Below the pieces are notes generated by a model. The model searched no databases. It was not told where the DNA came from and was given only the letters and a program-made list of their open reading frames with translations. A stretch of DNA of 64,000 bases from Costus lasius. Lineage: Eukaryota > Streptophyta > Magnoliopsida > Zingiberales > Costaceae. The DNA lies in assembly GCA_027563935.2 (NCBI GenBank), contig CM050453.2:14474611-14538610 (forward strand), given 5' to 3'. Of this stretch, positions 1-10,226 are shown piece by piece. Numbering within the stretch: the stretch's first letter is position 1; every line of letters begins with the position of its first letter. A program made the translations under genes and the position numbers.

Positions 1-130
1 ATGATGTTATCATTTTATGTTTGTCTTTTATCCTAAAATAAAATTCAAGCTATATCGACATAGACAGTTTTGTAGCTTGGATTATCATATACTTCATTAA
101 GGCTTTATGTCTTTTTTTTTTTTGTTCTCA
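1..130. other. Flank left of the giant inverted repeat
   Basis: AT-rich sequence with a T-run near 110-123 and no coding signal. It does not pair with the sequence right of 8330, so the inverted repeat appears to end near position 131. Confidence 0.4.
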
Positions 131-984
131 AACTCAGAGAAAAAAGCCTAGACAATGACCCTGCCTAGAAATAATCGGCTGGGTCCTCTTATCAAGCGTG
201 CACTGATCATACCTGAATGACAAAGCTCCCATCTCACTTTACTCTAGCTAGGTAACCATGGTTAGTTTGAAATTTTATGATTTTTCCCTGTGTCCTTGGA
301 CCCTTTTATCCCTCTTTCGCATATACCTTCGGCGCTTCTCCAACACTAGTTCGGCACTCCAATGAATCAATTTCTTCTTACTGCTATGTGGACTTCGTCT
401 CCTAATGTGCGACAACTTCGGTGACGGAAGAGCACCAGATTGGAAATACTTCCTATTGAAGACAAGTACAGTTTGGACAACTCCTCTAGTGGCTCCGATG
501 GTACATCGATTGTAGTTTTTTTTCCCATTTTGGCCACTTATTTCCTAATACTTTATTTCATAGAATTTGATCTAGATTATGGAGAATGTGGATGCATATT
601 AGACCCGCCTATGTTTTAGCTTAGTAATGAATGAAAGATTTATCCCTGGGTATGGTAGTATGTTTTCCTACTTTAATTTTGTAGAACTTATATTCACTAT
701 CATGCCTAAGATTTTGATAGACAATAAGGAGAAGAGTGAGAAGCTGATGACATGTAATGAGCTGCTTTGGTTGGAGTCATCAGACGATGAACAAGAAATG
801 ACATCACCTGAGTTTGACCCGAACAATGTAAAGTTGATAAAAATGAATATACAGTCTAATGTTATTCTATTATATTTATTGTTTCAATAGCAGTGAAATC
901 TAGATAGTTAATACGTATATTTTTACATGAAGTCGATGAAATTAGCATTAGTAAAAGTTGAGCACATTGAGACATTCGTAAGAA

Positions 985-1194
985 TTGAGAAAAATAGTCT
1001 TTATACTTGGTATGATCTTGCATGGTGAAACTGAAGTATATAATTTTTATAATGACTATATAAAACTACTGAGATTTAATATTAAGCAATATCATGTGGA
1101 GCGTACAAAAGATGAGAGTTTGAAATTTTATAAGTTTGTTTATAGCAAAGAAGGATTGAGACAAATTCACCAAAATCACATTATCAAGAAATGA
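985..1194 (+). pseudogene. FAR1-type DNA-binding domain remnant (left arm)
   Basis: A 69-residue open stretch contains ETEVYNFYNDYIKLLRFNIK followed by a basic segment and YSKEGLRQ. This matches the layout of the FAR1 domain: an acidic/aromatic YNFYN-Y helix, then basic residues, then a C/S-KEG-R block. That domain is found in FAR1/FHY3 proteins and in Jittery-type MULE transposases. A stop follows directly, and the later DDE transposase core and SWIM zinc finger are not seen, so it is a relic. In a MULE it would be the N-terminal DNA-binding part of the transposase. Confidence 0.55.
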
Positions 1195-2000
1195 AAACCT
1201 GAGACAAGAGCAACCTATATGGGTAGAATTTAAAATTGACATGAATGATATTTGGACATTAGCGAAAGGAGAGATTAACCATGACTATCCAATGACAAGT
1301 CTACATAAGGTCCACGTGCTTATATCTCATAAAAAAATTATCTTTCTAGCATGCTCTTATAGCCCAAATGATAGAATCTAGTTTCAAGGCTCATCATGTT
1401 TATAATTATTTAGACAAACAATAATGAAATTAGTTTTATAAGAGATTATAACACTAATTATATTAAACAACGTGGAAGGAAAACATTGGACGGTAAAAAA
1501 ATGAGGGGTATACTTAAGTACTTAAAGGAATACAGATATATTTTCGTGGAATACAGATAGATTTTTGTGGAATCAATAATAAAATACACTTAAGTTCAAT
1601 AAAACGCTAACAATTGTATATTTGCAAGCTTATCACTAATTTTACTAACTTGTACATAATGAAATTCACTTAACCAGTTGTATAATTTATAAGTTTATAT
1701 CCAGTGTTACAAACTTATACACAATAAAATTCACTGAAACATCAACTATTATATATTTACAAATTTGTACACAGTGGCATTTGTTGGATCACCAACTATT
1801 GAATATTTACTAGCTTATTACTAAATTTACAGGCTTATTATATATCACTCTCTAATTGCCCTCTAAGTAGTTCTAAACTAATCAGTGCTTGGAATTTGGG
1901 CATATCATCTTACTCGAAATTAAATGCTTTATTGCTGGAAATATAGTTAATATACTTAATCACAAAAATGACATAATGTGCACTGCTATATTGCTTTGGG

Positions 2001-2383
2001 TAGTGTTAACAATAGGTGATCGTAAAAAATAGCGAAAAGCTAAAAATCTGCAATATGATATAGCGATTGTGTTGCGGGCAAATAGCGGAAGTCACATCGC
2101 ATTTGAAATATATATTATATACATAAAAAAATTAAGTATAACATTTGAAATATATGTTATATATCTAATAAATTAAGCTGCATAAAAATAAAATAAATTA
2201 TATAAAAATGATAATATAATACTAACTCAATTCAAGTCATAATTTTAATTTTTCAAACTTAAAAACATAATAATGCGATCCAATCCGCTATAGTGGTGGT
2301 GCTATAGCGTTTTATAGCGGATTGCTCAAAAACCACCATAGAAAAACGCTTAGCGCTGGTATTGTGGCTATTTAACAACACCG
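2001..2383. mobile_element. Nested hAT-type MITE, 383 bp
   Basis: The insert is flanked by a perfect 8-bp direct repeat GCTTTGGG (1993-2000 and 2384-2391). Its ends form an imperfect inverted repeat: TAGTGTTAACAATAG at the left, and CGGTGTTGTTAAATAG when the right end is read in reverse. Eight-base target duplications and this terminus style are typical of non-autonomous hAT elements. The interior contains several TATAGCG/CGCTATA dyads. It encodes no protein. The corresponding place in the right arm (near 6290) is uninterrupted. Confidence 0.75.
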
Positions 2384-4278
2384 GCTTTGGGCATTCTTAA
2401 TTCCAAGCTATTGGTCATGCTCTGGCATTGGAGAACAACAGACTTAATAAAATTGAAAAATTAAGAGTTAAGTATGAGATGATAATATTATAAGACAAAT
2501 AACTAGATTACTTAAATATTTAAATGCCGCAATTTTATGAGTTGCACTAGATGTTAAAGAATTATATATAAACAAATGTTTTTTCTTTATATTTATATGC
2601 CATAAAACTAATATTTGCGGTTAAAAATTGGAGTAAGAATTCTTTGTGTTTGTTTATTGGTTCACTTGGTCAAGTGCTCAATCTGGGTGAAACTAACACC
2701 AAACCGAGCAGTCAAATAATCTAAAAAGCAATTGTGAGGTGTGTATGCGAAAGGATTGTTTTTTTTCTTATTTTACTAGCAAAACTACATAACCGTCAAT
2801 AACATATATATTAAGAACAATGTAAGGTGATATTTGACTTTTTAAATATACAAGAGATAAGTATGGACTTATACTTACATCTCTATAAATGAAATATCCA
2901 AACAAGATAAAAAATATATAAGTTTTGCATATCTTTTATGAGCGAATTTGATTTTAAAGTTTCAGATCTCATGACATATATTATTCAAGTTGTGTTTTTG
3001 TTCTTCTCAATAACCCTTTGTATCCTTAAACTGTAGAATAAATATTTGGTAGAAATTAACACTTTTTGGACTTTACCAATATTGACATAAATATCGCTTT
3101 CCCCTCTACCTTTACCTTATCCACAACTGGTGTCTTCGGCCGTCTTATCCACAGGAAGAATCTACCAAATATTAAAAATGAAATTAGTTCATAAAGTACA
3201 CAACAATCAATAACTTTAACTTGTTCTTTCTTACCTCTATTGGTGGCCTAGTTTTTTTCTTTTCTTGAGTATTCGGGCTAAGTATTGCCTATAAAGACTT
3301 GTTCTTTTTTCCTTTGCCTTTGCCTTTGTAGACAATAAGTGCTCGAGTGCCTATCTCCTTTGCATCAGAGCCGTGACAACTCGAGCCTAGCGCTTTACCT
3401 CTTTCGTCATCGAAGCCTTTATATGCTGATTCATTTGCAACTTTCATATTGAAATAGTTTATTAATTTCTTTTTGAAGCTTGTTATTTTCTTCATCAACT
3501 CAAATATCCTCTTTTCATATTCATATAATTGGAAAAACCAAATTAGCTTTCACCTTGCTTATTTCCAAGACATGATCTGCATCTTTGTAGCCTTGTCTTT
3601 CTTTTTTTTTTTTTGTTTTATTAATTTTCGTTTGGAACTTATTATTTTTCTCGCTTACAAATCCTCTTTTCAAGTGACTTTACTCGTATGCTGTTGTCAT
3701 CTGTCGGCTTAAAAATGGGTGTCTCTACTCTACCTTGGGCATCTACATTATCTCGGTTATCTATATTTTGTTGAGTATCAATATTATCATGCTCCACATC
3801 TTCTAGATTAATCTAAGAAAGAATCTACAACGACAAGTATAATTAAATTATAAAATTATGATACCTAATTAGAATCCAATATACTGTTAGAGACTATATA
3901 TGGTCTTTTATTAAACTTTCAAGATTCTTGAAATACGTTATCCTTCGTTTAGTTCTAATATTTGCCCAAAAAGTCATAGTATACACCATCAACCCAATCA
4001 ATTATGTACAAGAGGATATGCTCATATAATCAAGCTAATCAAAGATATAAGATGAATATATGAAAAACTATATTTATTGCAATGGAAGAATAAATTTACA
4101 AACTGAGCGAACTTACACAAAGAAGAATGACACATCAACCAATGCCATTAGTATTTTTTACTGCTACGGGTCACCTCTTTAGTCAAATACCAATGAACTG
4201 CTTTAGCTTAATTAAAATTATTTATTTTCATAAGATCATCAACGCGTAATAGTATAATAGAAAGGATATATCCATAAT

Positions 4279-4362
4279 GTAACTCAACTGATGGACACAT
4301 TGTGGATGACAATAGAATGCTGAAGTTGACAATTTTGTAACTCAACTGGCCTTTAATTGTTT
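4279..4362. repeat. Loop of the giant hairpin with a 12-bp direct repeat
   Basis: Unpaired 84-bp centre between the two arms. GTAACTCAACTG occurs at 4279-4290 and 4337-4348 in the same orientation. No coding signal. Confidence 0.5.
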
Positions 4363-4899
4363 ATTATGGATACATCCCTCTTATTATATGTTGATGATCT
4401 TGTGAAAATAATTGATTTTAATTGGGCTGAATATTTGTTTAAAGAGGTGACATGTAGCAGAAATAAAACCTAGTGACATTATCAGATGTGTCATTCTCCT
4501 TTGTGTAATTTCGCTCTCAATTTATTCTTCCATTATAATAGATATAATTTTTAATATATTTTTCTTATGTCATTTATAACTTTGGTTATATGAGTATAAC
4601 CTCTTGTACATAGTTGACAGGATTGATTGTGTGTATTACTAACTTTTTGGGTGTGAAAAATGTTAGAGTTAAACAAAGGAGGATGTAATTCAAGAATCTT
4701 AAAAGTTTAACAAAAGACACGGTATATAGTCTCCAATAGTATATTGGATTCTAATTATATAGCATAATTTTTATAATCTAATTATGCTTGTCATTACATA
4801 TTCTTTATGAGATTGATCAAGACGATGTGAAGCATGATAATGTTGATACTCTACAATCAAATATGGATAGCCGAGATGATATAGATACCTAAGATAGAG

Positions 4900-5330
4900 C
4901 AGAGACACCCATTTTTGAGCAGATAGAAATTGATATTAGCTTGGGACTAGAGTCATTTGAAAAGAGAATTTATGAGCTTGTTGAGAAAAAATAACAAGCT
5001 CAAAACAGAAATTAATAAATTAAAAAAAAAGAGAAAAAGATGAGCCTACATAGATGCATGAGGCTCTTGTCTTGGAAATAAGCAAGTAAAAGCTGATTTG
5101 ACTTTTCAATTAGATGCACTTGAAAAGAAGATATATGAGCTTGTTGAGGAAAATAATAAGAGACATTAATAAGCTGATTTAAGATGAAATTATAAATAAA
5201 TTAGTGTATAAAGGCTTCGATGACGAAGGAGATGAAGAGCCAAGCTTGAGTTGTCACCGTTCTGATGACGAAAAGGTAGACACTTGAGTGCTAATTGTGT
5301 ATGAAAAAAAGAGAAAAGAATGAGGAAGCT
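4900..5330 (+). pseudogene. Decayed coiled-coil-like reading frame (right arm) with a matching relic in the left arm
   Basis: Broken frames rich in Lys/Glu/Leu (for example FEKRIYELVEKK) are followed by an acidic stretch reading KGFDDEG and by a Lys-rich end. The left arm holds the matching relic on the minus strand at about 3289-3500 (AYKGFDDERGKALGSS, then a GKGKGKK tail). Frames are interrupted in both arms. I do not recognise the parent gene; it may be an internal gene of the original transposon. Being present in both arms, it predates or accompanied the inverted duplication. Confidence 0.3.
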
Positions 5331-7215
5331 TTCATAGGTAATAATTAGCCCATATACTAAGAAAAGAAAGCTAGGCCATAGGTAAGCTGACTAAAGAAGT
5401 TAAATTATTGATTGCTATGTACTTTATGAACAAACTTTATTTTAATATTTTGCATAGTCTTACTGTGGATGAGATGATTGAAGACACACTAGTTGAAGAT
5501 AAGGTAGAAGGGGGAAAGTAATATTTGTGCCAACATTGGGAAAGACCAATAAGGTGCTGATTTCTAACAAATATTTATATTGCAGTTACAAAAGATTATT
5601 GTGGTAATACCACAATATCAGAAGAACAAAAAACAAAACAAGAATATATGTCATGATATTTGGAACTTTGGAATCAAGTTCACCCATGAAATATATACCA
5701 AGCTTATGTATATTCTGTTTTGTTTAGAGATTTAATTTATGGAGATGTGAGTATAAATATATACTTATTCTTTGTATATTTAAAAAGTCAAATATCGAGT
5801 CTTTGGACACACATTGTTTATAATTTGTAGGTTATTGATGTTTATGTAGCTTTGCTACTCGATAGATCGAGGTGAAATAAGAAAAAAAAATATAATCTTT
5901 TCACATATAATAACTCACACTTGCTTTACAGATTATTTGGTTGATCGATTTGGTGCTAGTTTCCCCAGCTTGAGCACTTAACCATGTGGGCCATTAAACA
6001 AATGCAGAATCCTTGCTTTAGTTTTTAAATGCAAACATTGGTTTTTGTTGCACATAAATATGAAAGAAAAATATTTGTTTATACATTATTCTTTAACATC
6101 TAGTGCAACTCATAAAGCTGCCCTACTTAAATATGTGAGTAAATCTAGTTATTTATCTTACAATATTATATTTGTTATACTTAACTCTTATTTTTTTTAA
6201 TTTTATGAGGTCAATGTTCTTAAGGGTCATATCCGATGCTAGAGTTATGGAAAAATTGATATTGGAAAGTAGTCAAATAGTTTGGGATTAAGAATGCCTA
6301 CAGCAATGCAACAGTCCAGATTGTGTCATTTTTGTAATTAAGTGTATTAATTGTATTTCTAACAATAGAGCATTTGATTTCATGTAGGATGATATGCACA
6401 AATTCCGGGTGCTAATTAGTTTAGAACTATTTAGAGAGCAATTAGAGAGTGAAATATGATAAGCCTCTAAATTTGGCCATAAGCTTATAAACATTTATTG
6501 GCTGGTGATCTAGTGAATTCTACTGTGGACAAGCTTGCAAATTTAGTAATCAGCTTGTTAATATTCATTACTTGATGTTTTAATGAATTTTATTGTGTAC
6601 AAGTTTGTAAAACTAGTGATAAGCTTGTAAATATACAACACTTGGTGTCAAGTTTCATAAAACTAGTGATAAGTTTGTAAATATATAAGTGTTGGTGTTT
6701 TAGTGAATTTTATTGTGTACAAGTTATTGATTTCACGAAAATCTATCTACATTCCATGAAAATCTATTCGCATTCGATGATGATGTATCTACAATCTACG
6801 AAATCTATTCGCATTTCATGAAAAGTTATTGATTCCATAAAAATTTATATGTATTTAATGTATTCACATTCCTTTTAAGTATTTAAGCATACTTACGTTA
6901 CTTTACCCTCCAATGTTTTCTTTTTACTTTTTTTTTAATATACTTAGTGATATCATCATTTATAAAACCAATTTCTTTATTGCTTGCCCCTAACTAAAAA
7001 TAATTATAAACATGATTGACCTTGATACTAGATTCTAGTCTATAAGAGCATGCTAAAATGGTAAAATTTTTCTTTGAGATCTAAGAATGCTTACCCTTAT
7101 TTGGACTTATCCTTGGATAGTTATGACTAATCTCTATTTTTGATAATGCCCAAATATTCTGTGTCAATTTTGAATTAGACTAAAGCTATGCAATTTGTTA
7201 TTGTCGTTTTGGTTT

Positions 7216-7325
7216 CTTGGTAACGTGAGTTAGGTGAATTTGTCTCAACCCTTCTTTACTAAAAAGAAACTTTTAAAATTTCAAACTCTCATCTTTTCTA
7301 CGCTTCACATGATATTTTTTAATAC
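7216..7325 (-). pseudogene. FAR1-type domain remnant (right arm)
   Basis: On the minus strand a short piece reads KDESLKF, then SKEGLRQIH, the same words as in the left-arm relic at 985-1194. In-frame stops and a neighbouring tandem repeat interrupt it. It is the arm-to-arm partner of the left copy and is clearly non-coding now. Confidence 0.45.
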
Positions 7326-7333
7326 TAAATTAT

Positions 7334-7428
7334 AGTCTTTTGCATAATTATTATAATTTAATTTTAGTCTTTTTGCATAATTATTATAATTTAATTTTAG
7401 TCTTTTTGCATAATTATTATAACTTACC
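7334..7428. repeat. Tandem repeat, about 34 bp x 3
   Basis: The unit containing AGTCTTTTTGCATAATTATT and an AATTTAATTTT spacer is repeated three times in a row. It lies inside the right arm and is not expanded in the left arm, so it arose after the arms were formed. Confidence 0.7.
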
Positions 7429-8329
7429 GTAAAAATGTCATATCAAGCACAAAGACTATAGATGAATATTCAGTTTCTACGGTTCTTACATATGCTTAAA
7501 TGTGCTCAACTTTTACCCATGCCAAGGTCATCAATTTCATGCAAAAATATACATATTAACCCTCTAGAGTTTACCGCCGTTGAAATAATGAATATAATAG
7601 AATAACATTAGACTATATATTCATTCTTACCAACTTTATATTATTCCGGTCAAACTCAAGTGATGTCATATCTTCTTTATCGTTTGATGACATGCCATCA
7701 ACTTCTTACTTTTCTCCATATTGTCCATCAAATTCGTATGCACTATGAATATAAGTTCTACGAAATTAAAGCACAAAATTGTTATCATCCTTAGGCAAAA
7801 ATCCTTCATCCTTAGGTCTAATATGCATCCACATTCTATGGAATCTTGGTCAAATTCTACGAAATAAAGCATCAGAAAATAAGTGGCCAAAAAGGAAAAA
7901 AAATTACAATCGATGCACCATCGTAGTCGTTCGAGGATAGATTGCAAACAAGAAGTTGTCTAAATTGTACTCGTTTTCAATAGGAAGTATTTGCAATTCG
8001 ATGCTTTCTTGTTGTCAAAGTTGTCGCCGACACAGTCGGAGTCTACGTAGCAGTTAGAATAGAAAAAATCGTTGGAGCGCCGAAGGTTTGTGTGAAAGAG
8101 GGACTAAAGGGCACAACGACTGAGGGAAAAATTATAAAATTTTGAACAAACTGTGGAAAAATCATAAAATTTTGAACTAACCATGGTTACTTGGCTAGAG
8201 TACAGTGAGAAGGGAGCTTTGTGATTTGGGCTTAGAGGCCGGCTTTGTGATCAGTGCATGCTTGATAAGAGGACCCTACTGATGATTGCTAGGCAGGGCC
8301 CTTGCCTAGGCTTTTTTTCTCCTCAGACT

Positions 8330-9085
8330 CTCCATCTAGGTCTTATGTTTATTCTCCTTTAAGGCCTTTTATTGGTTTGTCTATTATAGTTTACAATTAG
8401 ATATTAATTATACCTAGATTGTTATAATGAGAAAAAAATGAGTGTAAATAAGATATATTCTGATTCTCTGAATATATCTACCAGTTTTGTCAAACTTAAC
8501 ATGCTGATGTTTTTTAATGGCGGAATACAAATTATTTAATTGGAAGCTTGACTTTCATCGTGTTATCACTGGTTTAGCTCTTTGGAGTAAGTAATTAAAA
8601 AATCATACTAGATATTATAAAGTCACATTATCTCATACCTAAGCTTTGCAACTACAATGCGGCATGTTATGCCTCCTACTTTCCTGAGAGAAACAAAATT
8701 TAACTAACGCAAACTATATTTTTTTGTTATGAGTTTCTTACACCTGAATAGGAATCAATTTGTACACGTCCATGATTCTGCCATTCTTGTATAGCAGACA
8801 TCTTCTAGAAGCCCCTTTGAGATAGTAAAAATCCTTGGACACATTGCTGACTCACAACAACAGGAAATATCTTAATATGTGACTGTGTGATTAATTACCC
8901 AATCAACAATTTCCAGTAGAATCAAATGCTTCAGTAATGTAATTAGACCAACACTTGTGACAATTTAAAAGTGGTGTGTTTTTGCAACCAAGTAGTCTCT
9001 TTTAGGACGTTCACTACTTCTGAGATAAGAAATTATTCTTGATCAACTTCAATAACAAAAAACATGACTATAGTGTGATAGAAGG
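8330..9085. other. Non-coding AT-rich interval
   Basis: No exon-like segment, RNA gene or strong repeat seen on either strand. It probably belongs to a long 5' intron of NOMO, because exons preceding 10227 are not found here. Confidence 0.3.
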
Positions 9086-9089
9086 GAGG

Positions 9090-9780
9090 GATGAGTTGGC
9101 ATGGTGGTCCAGGGTTTCAAGTACCAGTTTAGACTGGAGCACTGGTCCAAGCTCGAACCATTGCATATTGATCTGTATTGGACAAAAGGACCTGACAAAA
9201 GCTCGCACTTGTTGCACCTCCTCCTCCCTTCCGCTCCATGTTGCATCTTCTTCTTCTTCTCTCTTCCTTTGTCTGCCTAAGCAGCCAAGCTCGTGTGTGA
9301 CCTTCTCTCATTTGTCTTCTTCTTGTGCTTCACTCTGATATGCTATGTGTTCGTATTAGTACAAATTGACTGTATTTCCTAGTATGAATTGGTGTTTTAA
9401 ACGTAGGTTTTGTTGTTGTTGTGAAGTACACTTTTTTTAATTTATGTACCAAACCAATAGACAAAAAATAGAATTTCGTCAAGTTGACAAATGCAGGCCA
9501 TAAACATATGCAATTATTTGCATAGAACCTTTTGGAGCTCACCATATATTAATTGGGCAAAAATCACCTTGTTTCCTTTTTCCAATTGTTTCAATAGTTA
9601 TGTTTACCAAGTATCCAATGCAATTAACCTTGTAATTAAGTTCCATTCTATGTTGAGCGGCTTGAGCCATACACCTGCTAGGTACTAATCTGAAGGTTAT
9701 ATCTGGATTCTGGTATACCAGCATCGTTGTTGTCGCTAGCACCATTGAGACCAGTGCTGGTACCTACCCGACATGGACAG
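9090..9780. repeat. GGTACC/TACCAGT-type interspersed repeat
   Basis: Contains CAAGTACCAGTTTAGACTGG at the left and GGTATACCAG near 9710. A CT-rich stretch (9218-9330) gives short spurious frames. The family recurs at about 9935, 15830, 19610, 24720, 28440, 37910, 38780, 43300 and 47550. It lacks a recognisable protein and resembles a MITE/SINE-sized repeat. Confidence 0.45.
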
Positions 9781-9934
9781 AGACAGATATTTTTTCTATG
9801 GTTTGAAACCTTACAATAAACCTTCATATTCATACTAATAGTATGTATTTTCTAGTATGCAATATTCTGCCCAATAAACCTCAAATATTTAGCGGTTTCC
9901 TTTTACATCTTTCTAATTATTCATACTTTTACAT

Positions 9935-10145
9935 ATGGTTTTAAATCTCGGTCCGACTACGGTATGGTACCGTACCGGCGAATTGGGCAGAAGGCTAGAT
10001 GGCGCTGGAATGAAGCTTTCATTGCCGCCCACTATCTCCTTCCGGCGTAGGCGGCCGTGCTCCGACGGTCGATCCAGAACCGGACGGCCGCCGGACCGGT
10101 ATCGTACCGGACTTTTTGTTCTATACGGAATGGTTCTTTAAACCA
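9935..10145. repeat. GC-rich TACCGG/GGTACC repeat upstream of a NOMO exon
   Basis: A short GC-rich insert in AT-rich DNA: GTATGGTACCGTACCGGCG at the left and GGACCGGTATCGTACCGG at the right make near-palindromic ends around a CCGGCG-rich core. The open frames across it are by-products of base composition. It ends about 80 bp before the acceptor of the exon at 10227. Confidence 0.5.
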
Positions 10146-10226
10146 TGCTTTTACACGACTCTTTCATTCTTCAATATGTTTAGAGATTTGCTTCTCACCT
10201 TTAGACTTTTGCATTCTTCATCATAG

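Larger units (their letters stand above)
131..8325. mobile_element. Giant inverted-repeat (foldback / long-TIR) element, probably MULE-derived
   Basis: The left arm (about 131-4278) and right arm (about 4363-8325) are reverse complements of each other with moderate divergence and indels. Matching points seen: CCTCTTATCAAGC near 195 against GCTTGATAAGAGG near 8250; TTTGGCCACTTATTT near 530 against its complement near 7880; AGAATCCAATATACT near 3870 against its complement near 4735; AAGATCATCAAC near 4230 against its complement near 4390. The 84-bp loop (4279-4362) contains a direct repeat, GTAACTCAACTG, at 4279 and 4337. FAR1-domain remnants in the arms point to a Mutator-like element with very long terminal inverted repeats. 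A non-transposon inverted duplication is the alternative. I could not define a flanking target-site duplication. Confidence 0.6.
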
